Assembly (NCBI GenBank): GCA_002440265.1
Contig: DJSG01000081.1
Span: 1-25,168 of the forward strand
Source of the DNA: Bacteroidales bacterium UBA6340
GTDB lineage: Bacteria > Bacteroidota > Bacteroidia > Bacteroidales > Paludibacteraceae
Reading direction: 5' to 3'
DNA length: 25,168 nt
The stretch's first letter is position 1. The number at the start of each line of letters is the position of its first letter. The notes beneath the pieces are model-generated. The model was given only the letters and a program-made list of their open reading frames with translations, ran no database searches and was not told the DNA's origin. The translations under genes were made by a program, and so were the position numbers. Below are positions 7,747 to 17,300 of this stretch, piece after piece.

Positions 7747-9795
7747 ATGGAAGAATTGGAACAACAAGAGAAGTATGACGGTTCGAGCATCCAGGTGCTT
7801 GAAGGATTGGAGGCAGTGCGCAAACGCCCTGCGATGTATATCGGTGACATCTCGCAGAAAGGTCTGCACCATCTGGTATATGAGGTGGTGGACAACTCGA
7901 TTGACGAGGCGTTGGCAGGCTTTTGCAACCACATAGAAGTGACTATCAACGAGGACAACTCCATTTCGGTGCAGGACAACGGTCGTGGTATCCCTGTGGA
8001 TATGCACCCCAAGGAGCACAAGAGTGCGTTGGAGGTGGTGATGACCGTGTTGCACGCCGGCGGTAAGTTCAACAAGGACAGTTACAAGGTGTCGGGCGGT
8101 TTGCACGGTGTGGGTGTGAGTTGCGTGAACGCCCTCTCCACCAAGATGCACGTGGAGGTGTATCGCGACGGCAAAATCTATATGCAGGAATACGCAAAAG
8201 GCAAGCCCACCTGCGAAGTGCATGAGATAGGTTCCTATAGAGTAGAAGAGCGCGGCACGGGTACATTCGTGCAGTTCTGGCCCGACGGCAGTATATTCAC
8301 CGAGACCGTTTACCAATATGATATTCTCGCCAACCGTATGCGCGAGTTGGCATACCTGAACGCAGGCGTGAAGATAACCCTGACGGACAAGCGTCACCCC
8401 ATCACCGCAGAGCCCAAGCCGTTGTCGGAAGGCGAAGTGCCTGCTGACCAGGCAGGCGTGGTAGCCGCTGACGGCAAACGTTACAAGGGGGAGGTATTCT
8501 ATTCGGAGAAAGGCTTGAGCGAGTTCGTGCGCTATATCGACAGCACCCGCACGCCGCTTATCTCGGAGGTGATTCACCTCAGCACCGAGAAGTACGGCAC
8601 GCCCGTGGAGGTGGCGATGATTTACAACACCGACTTCAACGAGAACGTACACTCGTATGTGAACAATATCAACACAATAGAGGGCGGTACCCACGTGGCA
8701 GGTTTCCGCGCTGCACTCACACGTGTAATGAAGAAGTACGCCGAGGACAGCAAACTGCTGGAGAAAGCCAAGCTGAAAGACAAGGACGGCAACTCGACCA
8801 TCGACCCCAATGACTTCCGCGAGGGCTTGACGGCGGTTATCTCCGTGAAGGTGGCAGAGCCGCAGTTCGAGGGACAGACCAAGACCAAGTTGGGCAACTC
8901 GGAGGTGGCAGGTATGGTGTCCGCAGCCGTGAGCGAGGCGCTCTCGAACTACTTGGAGGAGCACCCCGATGATGCCAAGAAGATTGTGGAGAAGGTGATT
9001 CTGGCAGCACAGGCGCGAATCGCTGCCCGCAATGCCCGTCAGAGCGTGCTGCGCAAGTCGCCCCTCAGCGGAGGCGGACTCCCTGGCAAGTTGGCTGACT
9101 GTGAGAGCAAAGACCCTGCCGAATGTGAGTTGTTCCTCGTCGAGGGAGACTCCGCAGGCGGTACGGCAAAGACAGGTCGCGACCGCAAGCACCAGGCTAT
9201 TCTGCCCTTGCGCGGTAAGATACTGAATGTGGAGAAGGCCATGGAGCACAAGGTGTTCGAGAGCGAGGAGGTGCGCAACATCTTCACCGCACTCGGCATT
9301 ACCTTCGGCACGGAAGACGACCCCAAGGCACTGAACCTGAGCAAGATACGCTACCATAAAGTAATCATTATGGCAGATGCCGATGTCGATGGTGCGCATA
9401 TCGCCACGCTGATTATGACACTGTTCTTCCGCCACATGAAAGAGGTGATTGAGCAGGGGCACCTGTATATCGCCATGGCACCGCTGTATATGTGCTCCAA
9501 AGGCAACTACCGCGAGTATTGCTGGAACGACCAGCAACGCCACGACTTCATTATGAAATACAGTGGTGGCGACGAGAAACTGATTAAGACGCAGCGATAC
9601 AAAGGTCTCGGTGAGATGTCCGACGAGCAGTTGTGGGAGACCACTATGGACCCCGCACGCCGTCTGCTGAAGAAGGTAACCATTGAGAACGCGGCGGAAG
9701 CCGACCACACCATCGCAATGCTGATGGGCGATGACGTGGCTCCGCGCCGCGAGTTCATTGAGGAGAACGCCACCTACGCAAAGATTGACGCCTAA
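7747..9795 (+). CDS. gyrB: DNA gyrase subunit B
   Basis: This 682-aa type IIA topoisomerase subunit, with GyrA, introduces negative supercoils using ATP. The GHKL ATPase domain shows EVVDNSIDEALAG (near residues 46-58), QDNGRGIP (76-83) and GGLHGVG (117-123). The transducer follows. The TOPRIM domain begins with VEGDSAGGTAK (about residue 465), contains DADVDGAHI, and is followed by QRYKGLGEM and the short C-terminal tail. The sequence reads as GyrB and not ParE (for instance the LRGKILNVEKA stretch). Two tandem promoters lie upstream. Its TAA overlaps the ATG of the next gene by one base (TAATG), so gyrB heads a translationally coupled six-gene operon. Confidence 0.96.
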   Translation: MEELEQQEKYDGSSIQVLEGLEAVRKRPAMYIGDISQKGLHHLVYEVVDNSIDEALAGFCNHIEVTINEDNSISVQDNGRGIPVDMHPKEHKSALEVVMTVLHAGGKFNKDSYKVSGGLHGVGVSCVNALSTKMHVEVYRDGKIYMQEYAKGKPTCEVHEIGSYRVEERGTGTFVQFWPDGSIFTETVYQYDILANRMRELAYLNAGVKITLTDKRHPITAEPKPLSEGEVPADQAGVVAADGKRYKGEVFYSEKGLSEFVRYIDSTRTPLISEVIHLSTEKYGTPVEVAMIYNTDFNENVHSYVNNINTIEGGTHVAGFRAALTRVMKKYAEDSKLLEKAKLKDKDGNSTIDPNDFREGLTAVISVKVAEPQFEGQTKTKLGNSEVAGMVSAAVSEALSNYLEEHPDDAKKIVEKVILAAQARIAARNARQSVLRKSPLSGGGLPGKLADCESKDPAECELFLVEGDSAGGTAKTGRDRKHQAILPLRGKILNVEKAMEHKVFESEEVRNIFTALGITFGTEDDPKALNLSKIRYHKVIIMADADVDGAHIATLIMTLFFRHMKEVIEQGHLYIAMAPLYMCSKGNYREYCWNDQQRHDFIMKYSGGDEKLIKTQRYKGLGEMSDEQLWETTMDPARRLLKKVTIENAAEADHTIAMLMGDDVAPRREFIEENATYAKIDA

Positions 9796-10376
9796 TGAAT
9801 ATCGCCGTCTATTGTAGCGCAAAGGACAAGATACCCGAGGACTATCTGGCTTTGGGTGACACCCTCGGCAAGTGGATTGCCGAGGCAGGGCATACGTTGG
9901 TCTATGGCGGAGCCACGGGAGGTATCATGACGCGCGTCAGCGATGCCGCCAAGGCATATGGTGCCAAGGTTCTGGGAGTTATCCCGCGCCGTATCGTAGA
10001 AGCCCACAGGCAAGCCGACAACTGCGACGAACTATACTTCGTCGAGACAATGAACAACCGCAAGGACAAGATGAAAGAGTTGTCGGACTGCATTGTCTGC
10101 CTCCCCGGCACGTATGGCACCTTGGACGAGATGATGGATGCCATCGCCTCGGGCACGGTGGACGAGCACCGCAAGCCCACTTTTGTCCTCAACTACAAGG
10201 GCTACTACGACTGCATCAAACAGCAGGACGCTTATATGCACGAGTTGGGCTTCCTGCCCCCCGAAGTGCAGTACGCGCCCTTGTTTGTGGACACCATGGA
10301 GCAACTGATAGACGCACTCACGAATATCAAATTCAAGAAACCACGACGAAACAACAATAAATCTACTACTATATGA
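9795..10376 (+). CDS. LOG-family nucleotide phosphoribohydrolase (TIGR00730-like)
   Basis: This 193-aa Rossmann-like protein has the LOG (lysine-decarboxylase-like) signature. It shows YGGATGGIM near residue 37, the catalytic Arg region NNRKDKM, and PGTYGTLDEM in place of the usual PGGxGTxxE. The catalytic Glu is kept, while the third residue of the motif is Thr instead of Gly. The characterised relatives split nucleoside 5'-monophosphates (cytokinin riboside monophosphate in plants; AMP and similar in bacteria) into base and ribose 5-phosphate. A bacterial housekeeping or nucleotide-salvage role is the inference. It is coupled to gyrB (TAATG) and to the next gene by an ATGA overlap. Confidence 0.88.
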   Translation: MNIAVYCSAKDKIPEDYLALGDTLGKWIAEAGHTLVYGGATGGIMTRVSDAAKAYGAKVLGVIPRRIVEAHRQADNCDELYFVETMNNRKDKMKELSDCIVCLPGTYGTLDEMMDAIASGTVDEHRKPTFVLNYKGYYDCIKQQDAYMHELGFLPPEVQYAPLFVDTMEQLIDALTNIKFKKPRRNNNKSTTI

Positions 10377-11503
10377 ACTTGTATCTCAGTTTACTCAGCC
10401 GCCGTTTGATGAGCACGGCACGATTTGAGTCTCTCCTTGCTGAGCAAGAGACCACTATTGCACGCTACCGCGCTGTCGAAAAGAGCCGGGAATTGGCAGA
10501 GTACATCGCTTTGGGCAAGGTGGTGCTCACCGATGCCTTCCGTGCCAACAAGGATAAACTACTTCATACCAAGTATGCCGCCACGCCCGAGTGCCAAAAG
10601 CACAAGCAACTCAAAGCCTTGGCGAAGCGCGCAGAGGTGAAACGCTACCTGAAGAACCAAGATGCCGAGAAGACGGAGCAACTGAGCCAAAATGCCGCCG
10701 TGCAGGAGTACCTCAAGTTGCAAGCCGAGGTGGAGAGTGCCGAGTTCAAGCAGGCAGACGCTTTCTGGCGCAACCCGCGTCGTTGGTACGACACGCCCGA
10801 GTGCAAGCAGGACACCCGCTATGCCGAACTCGCCAAAGACCCCGAGATACAGTTCTTCCTCAGCAAAGACCCGAAGCGCATTGCCGAGTTGGAGCAGTAC
10901 AAGCAGGTGTTTGCCGACGATTTCTCGTGGCACAACCTCGCCGACAGCCCTTGGCGTGCAGGCTTTGCCTATCCGAGCAAGGACTTCCGGCCGCACCACT
11001 CGTTTGTAAACGAGTTGCAGGCATACAACCGCGGCAAGAATGTGGAGACGCAGAACAACACCTTATATATACGCACGCGCAAGGAGGCTGTCACCGCACC
11101 CGCTTGGGATGCCAAACGCGGCATGGTAATGCACGATTTCCAGTACACAAGCGACGTGCTGCAAAACGCTGACGCCATGGGTATCACTGGTGGCGTGATA
11201 CAGGTCAAAGCGCGTTGCCACGGACATCTGAACCATAGCATCTGCCTCACCACCAAAGCGTCAAAACCCGTGGCATCGGTATTCAAGGGCAAGTTGCACC
11301 ATATCTTCTTGGTTTACACCCTGGTATGGAACAAGAACGAACTGGTGTGGTACGTCAACAATATGGAGGTAGCCCGCACCAAAAACACCCTCCCCAACGA
11401 ACCGCTGCACATCACGATGCGTTCTTTTATCCCCAAAGGCAAGATGGGCGGCGCGGGAGACTTGGAGATAGATTGGGTTAAAGTATTCACCAACAACCGA
11501 TAA
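10373..11503 (+). CDS. Uncharacterised protein: helical repeats plus a GH16/concanavalin A-like domain lacking the catalytic motif
   Basis: 376 aa with no signal peptide that I can see. Residues about 20-180 are highly charged and helical, with two related segments that both begin TPEC (TPECQKHKQ and TPECKQDTRY) and end in EYLKLQ- or QFFLSK-type helices. From about residue 185 the sequence resembles the GH16 beta-jelly-roll: FADDFSW, then a hydrophobic strand pattern, YTLVWNKNELVWYVNN, and the closing LEIDWVKVF typical of GH16 and laminarinase ends. The ExDxxE active-site motif expected in the middle is absent; that place reads GHLNHSICL. I therefore expect carbohydrate binding or a structural role, not hydrolysis. 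It sits between the LOG gene (ATGA overlap) and kdsA (3-nt gap), which hints at a link to envelope glycan synthesis. Function unknown. Confidence 0.7.
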   Translation: MNLYLSLLSRRLMSTARFESLLAEQETTIARYRAVEKSRELAEYIALGKVVLTDAFRANKDKLLHTKYAATPECQKHKQLKALAKRAEVKRYLKNQDAEKTEQLSQNAAVQEYLKLQAEVESAEFKQADAFWRNPRRWYDTPECKQDTRYAELAKDPEIQFFLSKDPKRIAELEQYKQVFADDFSWHNLADSPWRAGFAYPSKDFRPHHSFVNELQAYNRGKNVETQNNTLYIRTRKEAVTAPAWDAKRGMVMHDFQYTSDVLQNADAMGITGGVIQVKARCHGHLNHSICLTTKASKPVASVFKGKLHHIFLVYTLVWNKNELVWYVNNMEVARTKNTLPNEPLHITMRSFIPKGKMGGAGDLEIDWVKVFTNNR

Positions 11504-11506
11504 GCT

Positions 11507-12310
11507 ATGTTCCTCATTGCAGGTCCTTGTGCCATCGAGAGCCGCGACATGGTGATGCACACCGCCGACACGCTCTGCCGGGTATGCCGCGAGTTGGGTA
11601 TCACCCTCTATTTCAAGTCGTCGTTCGACAAGGCCAACCGCACCGGTCTCTCGGCACGCGGCGTGGGCATGGAGCAAGGCTTGCAAATCCTGCAGGAGGT
11701 CAAGACCACCTACCACCTGCCCATTCTCACTGACGTACACGAGTCGTGGCAATGCGCACCCGTTGCCGAAGTGGCGGACGTGTTGCAGATACCCGCTTTC
11801 CTCTCGCGGCAAACCGACCTTTTGCAGGCTGCCGCACGCACGGGCAAGGTGGTCAATGTCAAGAAAGGGCAGTTCATGGCACCATGGGATATGCGCGGTG
11901 CCATCGCCAAGATAGAAGAAGCAGCCCCTGCCGGTGCCGCCCAACCGCAGATTTGGCTCACCGAGCGCGGGTCATCTTTCGGCTATGGCAACCTCGTGGT
12001 GGACATGACCTCGCTGGTCATCATGCGCCAATACGGGTACCCCGTCATTTTCGATGCCACCCACTCCGTACAGCAGCCTAGTAGCCTACAGGGCGTTACG
12101 GGCGGCAATCGCGCCATGGTGCCCTACCTCATGCGTGCCGCACTCGCGGTAGGCGTGGATGGTATCTTCCTCGAGGTGCACCCCGACCCCGACCATGCCA
12201 TATCCGATGCGGCTAACCAAGTGTGCCTCAACGATATACGTTCTATTCTTGTGCAGGCATTGGCAGAAGACAACCTGCGCCGGCAACTCGAACAATCCAC
12301 CAACCTATGA
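11507..12310 (+). CDS. kdsA: 3-deoxy-8-phosphooctulonate (Kdo 8-phosphate) synthase, metal-dependent type
   Basis: This 267-aa cytoplasmic enzyme condenses phosphoenolpyruvate with D-arabinose 5-phosphate to give Kdo 8-phosphate, a precursor of the LPS inner core. Family landmarks are FKSSFDKANRTG, SRQTDLL, NVKKGQFMAPWDM, GNLVVDM and FDATHSVQQPS. The N-terminus reads LIAGPCAIES: a Cys at this place is the metal ligand of the metal-dependent (Aquifex-type) class, where E. coli has Asn. The other expected ligands are present (His in ATHSV, Glu in FLEVHPDP, Asp in SDAANQ). It overlaps kdsD by ATGA, so synthesis of the two partner enzymes is coupled. Confidence 0.95.
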   Translation: MFLIAGPCAIESRDMVMHTADTLCRVCRELGITLYFKSSFDKANRTGLSARGVGMEQGLQILQEVKTTYHLPILTDVHESWQCAPVAEVADVLQIPAFLSRQTDLLQAAARTGKVVNVKKGQFMAPWDMRGAIAKIEEAAPAGAAQPQIWLTERGSSFGYGNLVVDMTSLVIMRQYGYPVIFDATHSVQQPSSLQGVTGGNRAMVPYLMRAALAVGVDGIFLEVHPDPDHAISDAANQVCLNDIRSILVQALAEDNLRRQLEQSTNL

Positions 12311-13272
12311 ACTATTCAGACAGAGCCAAGCAGATATTCACCGAGGAGATAGGCGAACTCCAACGCCTTGCCGCCTCTATTGACCATACTTTCGACGAGG
12401 TAGTCCGTGTCCTCTACGCCTGCAAGGGCAAGATAGTGGTCATGGGCATTGGCAAGACGGGCATCATCGGGCACAAGATGGCAGCGTCTTTCGCTTCCAC
12501 AGGCACCCCGTCTATCTTCGTCAATGCTGCCGAAGCCATGCACGGCGACCTCGGCATGATTGCCACCGACGATGTGGCGGTACTCGTCAGCAACAGCGGT
12601 GAGACCAACGAGATTCTCAATATCATCGACCCCATCCACCGTATCGGCTGCCGTATCGTTGCCATCACGGGCAACCTGCAATCGCCGCTCGCCGCACGTG
12701 CCGACTATGCCCTCTCCGTCCACGTGGACCACGAGGCATGCCCCCTCGGGCTTGCCCCCACCACATCCACCACCGCCACCCTCCTCATGGGCGACGCACT
12801 CATGGTCTGCCTCATGGAGCAACGCCACTTCCGCGCAGAGAACTTCGCCGTCTATCACCCGGGCGGAGCCCTCGGGCGCAAACTGCTCGGGCGCGTCAAG
12901 AACTGTATGAGCACCCGCGTACCCCGCGTGGCACTCACCACGCCCTTCCGCGAACTCGTCTGCGAGATGAGCGACAAGCACCTCGGCATGACCATGGTCT
13001 ATGACCGCCTCCCCCACAACGAGGGGCATTGTGTAGGCATCATCACCGATGGCGACCTCCGACGCGCCATACAGAAGTACGACGACCTGCATATCACCGC
13101 CGCCGACATCATGACGCCCTCCTACAAGCACATCTGCCAGGATGCCCTGCTCACCGACGCACTCGCCATGATGGACAAGTTCAACATCACCACACTGGCG
13201 GTCACCGAAACGCCCAAGAGCACCGAAATCATCGGCATCATCTCCATTCACCATATCATTGATTTCTGCTAA
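12307..13272 (+). CDS. kdsD: D-arabinose 5-phosphate isomerase (KpsF/GutQ family)
   Basis: This 321-aa enzyme converts D-ribulose 5-phosphate to D-arabinose 5-phosphate, the substrate of KdsA. The N-terminal SIS sugar-isomerase domain (residues about 35-170) has GIGKTGIIGHKMAAS, HGDLGMI and SNSGETNEIL; the GLAPTTSTT loop follows. Two CBS domains make up the C-terminal part (NCMSTRVPRV... and ADIMTPSYKHI...). The start is the ATG at 12307 overlapping the kdsA stop; a longer frame from 12223 runs back into kdsA and has an N-terminus unlike the family. Pairing of kdsA and kdsD in one operon supplies both enzymes for the first dedicated steps to Kdo. Confidence 0.95.
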   Translation: MNYSDRAKQIFTEEIGELQRLAASIDHTFDEVVRVLYACKGKIVVMGIGKTGIIGHKMAASFASTGTPSIFVNAAEAMHGDLGMIATDDVAVLVSNSGETNEILNIIDPIHRIGCRIVAITGNLQSPLAARADYALSVHVDHEACPLGLAPTTSTTATLLMGDALMVCLMEQRHFRAENFAVYHPGGALGRKLLGRVKNCMSTRVPRVALTTPFRELVCEMSDKHLGMTMVYDRLPHNEGHCVGIITDGDLRRAIQKYDDLHITAADIMTPSYKHICQDALLTDALAMMDKFNITTLAVTETPKSTEIIGIISIHHIIDFC

Positions 13273-13275
13273 TCC

Positions 13276-14274
13276 ATGATTATCCACTTGCCCGTCACCC
13301 TCAGCGAACAGCGTGCACGCGAACTCGCGAACTCGATAGAAGCCCTCTATCTGCGCCGCCCCGACGCGCATGTACTGCTCACCAACTGCGCCATGCAGAC
13401 CTTGCCACCCTCCTTGGAGGGCATTGCCACAGCGTGGTGGGCTATGCCGACGGATATGCAACTCTCGTCGCGCACCTATCACCCTGACACTTACCGCATT
13501 AACATCGGCGACACCTACATCGGGGGCGATGGGCGCAACCAACTGATGATTGCCGGACCCTGTGCCGTGGAGAGCCGCGAGCAGATAGAGCAGTCCTGCC
13601 AAATGCTGGTCAGTCTGGGCATTCGCGTCCTGCGTGCAGGCTGCTACAAGCCCCGCACCTCCCCCTACACCTTCCGCGGACTGGGCGAAGACGGACTGAA
13701 ACTCCTCGCCGAGATGCGCGACAAGTACGGGCTGCTCATCGCCACCGAGATGCGCGATGCCTCTCATGCCGACAAGGTAATCCAATACGCTGATATTGTG
13801 CAGATTGGAGCCAAATCGATGTACGACCACGCCCTCCTCACTGCCGCCGGCGAATGTGGCAAACCCGTCATCCTCAAGCGTGGCTTTGGCACCACCTTGC
13901 AGGAGTTTATGGACGGCGCGGACTTCATCATGAGTTGCGGCAACAATCAGGTCATTCTCTGCGAGCGCGGTATCCGCACCTTTGAAACCAAAACGCGCTT
14001 CACCCTGGATTTATGCGGTGTCGCGTGGATCAAGCAGCACGCCAACCTGCCCATAATCCTCGACCCCAGTCATGCCATGGGCTATAATTATGGGGTCAGC
14101 GACCTGGCTCGTGCCTGCACGGCAATGGGCATCGACGGGCTCCTCATTGAGACCCACCCCAATCCCTCCGCCGCCAAGAGTGATGCCCCCCAGCAACTCT
14201 CCCACGACCAATTCCGCACCCTCTACGCCTCCCTCCCACCCCTCGCCGCCGCCATCGGGAAAAAGGTGGTCTGA
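13276..14274 (+). CDS. aroF: 3-deoxy-7-phosphoheptulonate (DAHP) synthase, type I-beta
   Basis: This 332-aa enzyme of the shikimate pathway condenses phosphoenolpyruvate and erythrose 4-phosphate. Residues 1-95 or so form the ferredoxin-like N-terminal domain that ends SSRTYHPDTYRINIGDTYIG. The barrel starts with MIAGPCAVES and carries the DAHP-specific KPRTSPYTFRGLG, LKRGFGTTLQEF, CERGIRTFETKTRF, DPSHAMGYNYG and ETHPNPSAAKSD. One difference from the usual family text is GAKSMYDH where most members read GARNMQNF, a Lys for Arg change close to the active site. KdsA, three genes back in structure space but only two genes away, is a distant homologue acting on a similar sugar phosphate. The gene starts 3 nt after the kdsD stop and is the last of the gyrB operon. 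Confidence 0.9.
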   Translation: MIIHLPVTLSEQRARELANSIEALYLRRPDAHVLLTNCAMQTLPPSLEGIATAWWAMPTDMQLSSRTYHPDTYRINIGDTYIGGDGRNQLMIAGPCAVESREQIEQSCQMLVSLGIRVLRAGCYKPRTSPYTFRGLGEDGLKLLAEMRDKYGLLIATEMRDASHADKVIQYADIVQIGAKSMYDHALLTAAGECGKPVILKRGFGTTLQEFMDGADFIMSCGNNQVILCERGIRTFETKTRFTLDLCGVAWIKQHANLPIILDPSHAMGYNYGVSDLARACTAMGIDGLLIETHPNPSAAKSDAPQQLSHDQFRTLYASLPPLAAAIGKKVV

Positions 14275-14318
14275 CGACGACTTGCAAAGTAATATCCATT
14301 ATCTATTTATTACATAAC

Positions 14319-17300
14319 ATGAACAGAATTTCCTTACTTTTCACTATTCTATTGTTGAGCATTGTGTCAGCACAATGCGCTGTGGTCACATATTCTATCA
14401 GCGGGACATCTCTTTCTAATCTTTCCGTCGCAACGGCAGGTACGGCCCCCGCAGGAGCGAAAGCAACATACACTCAAACGTATGCAGTCGTAGGGGTTAT
14501 GACTGCAGACAATAGCACCACCCTCACCTTGTCCGGTTATGCGGGATACAAAATCACTGGCATCACACTAAACATGCATTCCAATGCCAAGCAAGGTGCG
14601 GGCAAGTTCTCCGCCAAGGCGGGTAGCACCACCTTAGCAGAGATACCCACCAACACACCTTTCTCCCAATGGTACACCAACACATCTTATTCAAACATAT
14701 TCAAAGATGTTGTAGTGACAATGCTCAACCCAAGATATGGCATTCAACAAGATGAAGACATCATTATTACGATTACTGCGTCCTTTAATTCACTCTATAT
14801 TCACTCCTATACAATTACCTATCAGGAAGACACACAAATTCCTACTACTATCACACTTTATGAGCAGGGCAATATATCTCACCCCGATGGTACATTTATC
14901 ATTGGGGATACCTACACCTTGCCCGCAACGGCTGCGGATTGTAACTATAAAACATTTGTCGGTTGGAGTCGCCATGAACTATCATCATACGATATGCCCG
15001 CAACAGACTATTATCCCAAAGGAACAACTATCGAATTGGGAGCAGACAACACTTTCTTCGCCGTCTATGCCACAGAAATACAGGGTGGAGGAACATCTAC
15101 CATCCCCATTAACTTCTCTCAAATGGGTTATGATAACGGGATGCCTCTATCTTCTTTGGCAAAAGGAGATGTTACTATTTCTTTTGCCAAAGGCAAAGGA
15201 ATCAATTACCCTTCCTATTACAAAACAGGGCTATCAGTTCGATTATACGCTCAAAATACAATAACTATTTCCTCACATTACCCTATTCGTCGTATCGCTT
15301 ACACATTCGGAACAGACGATAATGGGAACGAACTCACACCTTCCATCGGGCATTGGGCAACTCCTGTTTGGACTGGAAACGACACTTCGGTTTCTTTTAC
15401 AGTAGATGGCATCACCGGGCATCGCCGTATCAAAGCCATGGACATCACATTGGAGAATGGCTATTCCTATTTGGCATACACAACAACGTGCGAACCGCTG
15501 CATCTGTCCGAAGTTCAAGTCGTTGATATTGCAACCGATTCCATGACTATTGCTCACAATCTGCACGTTGCCTTACCGCTCACTGCCACCATCTCCACTG
15601 GAGATAGCACTCTTATAGCCGGCACCCCGCTTGCTCCTCCCGACTCCAACGGTCATAGTACCATACGTTTTTCCCCGCAGACACTTGCTCATATTCCCTG
15701 CCGAAAAGTCAACATCCTACTTGCTGCCTATAATACCCCGCTTGCTGCCACGCAGTACCAAGTCCCTGTTTTTGCCGACTCCGATGCAGTGATTAGTGAT
15801 ATCCTACGCCAAGGCTCTCTGTCGCGCGAGGAATGTGCCACATGCGATGTCATCATTTCTGCAAATACCCGCTTGGTCCACGACGTAGACAGTATCAATC
15901 AGTTTCGCAATATGACCATTCATGCAGGAGGGCAATTGGCTCTATCCAATGCCAATGCACTCATGCTCAATCGCATCAATATGCATGCACTAAATGACAC
16001 CGTTGCTTACATCAATAATGTTATTGACGCAACCATTACTATTGATACCGTAGTACATACCAAATGCATTGACAACAAATGTTGGTATCTATTCTCTCTT
16101 CCTTATGATTGCCGTATTCAAGACATTCGCCTTATCAACGGACAATCTGCAGGTGTCTATAGCATAGATTGGGGAATTCGATATTATGATGGGCAGCGAT
16201 ATCAAAAAGAAGTTGATGTTGCAAATCTGAACGATGCAGTCTCGCCGTATTGGACCATGCTCCCCGCCGATAGTACATTGCGCCCGTATCAGGGGTATGC
16301 CATCAGACTCCTCACCACAGATGAGAATAGCATAACAGAGTCTTTTGTTTTCACCCCCGCTGCTTCATCTTCCTATTCCGAGAGTTCCGACTCGAAAAAT
16401 ACAACTATCCATAATTGGTCAGACAGCCTATCCTCCTCTGCATATAACTATGGATGGAATTTCATCGGCTTGCCATACATCTCTCTATTCGGGAAAGAGG
16501 CTACCGGCAAAGATGATAGCAAACACAGCATACAAATGCAGTATTCCGATTCTGACGCCAACCATTGTCTTTCACCTAATGTCTATATATCAATGCCCGA
16601 TGGAAGTAACAGCAGCACTTACAACCAATTGGTTGCCTCTTCGACTACAATCAAACCCTTTACCCCCTATTTCGTTCAAGCATTTATGCCGCAAGGTGCC
16701 CAATCGGGTACAACTTCCCTGATGTATCACCGAGAGAATACCGAGTTAACCTTTCTTCAACCTTTATGTACGTCAATCGATTCTGAAAATATGCAGGCAG
16801 AAATATCTGTGACACATACCGAAACAGGACTCTCTGACCATACAGGTATCTTGGTGGATGGTCATTACAATAGCGAATACGAGATTGGATTAGACCTCAT
16901 GAAATTCTATCATGTCGATGACAAGCCCCAACTATTCACCACCGATTCCAAAGGCGTCAAGATGGCATATTTGGCTATTCCTGACGCAGATGCAAAAGAT
17001 ATATCATTAGGACTATATCTTCCACAACAGGGAGACTATATCGTTTCTTTAGACAAATCAGTTAGCAATATAACCGACACACAAGTGGTATATCTGTTGC
17101 TCAATGACGACATAATGGCGAATTTACAACACACAAACTACACAATTCACGCCAATTCGCGTACTCTTATTACCGACTACAAGTTACGTATCTTGCGCCA
17201 TGCGTCTACTTCTTACGCTCCAGAGGCTTCAAGGGGCATACCTTACAGCATTACTTACGGAGATGGTACATTGACTATCAGCGATTTACCCATTGATTCC

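Noticed and set aside
7729..9822. Long open frame antisense to gyrB (697 codons)
   Set aside because: It mirrors the codon bias of gyrB, has no recognisable motif, and gyrB itself is certain.
12223..12306. Upstream extension of kdsD into kdsA
   Set aside because: The ATG at 12307 with ATGA overlap fits the family and the coupling pattern of the operon.
12316..13830. Antisense frame of 504 codons over kdsD and aroF
   Set aside because: Gly/Ala/Val-rich shadow of two secure genes; no domain seen.
14275..14318. Promoter for the 1045-aa secreted protein
   Set aside because: TATCTATT-like text is present but does not match TAnnTTTG with a -33 element at the right spacing.
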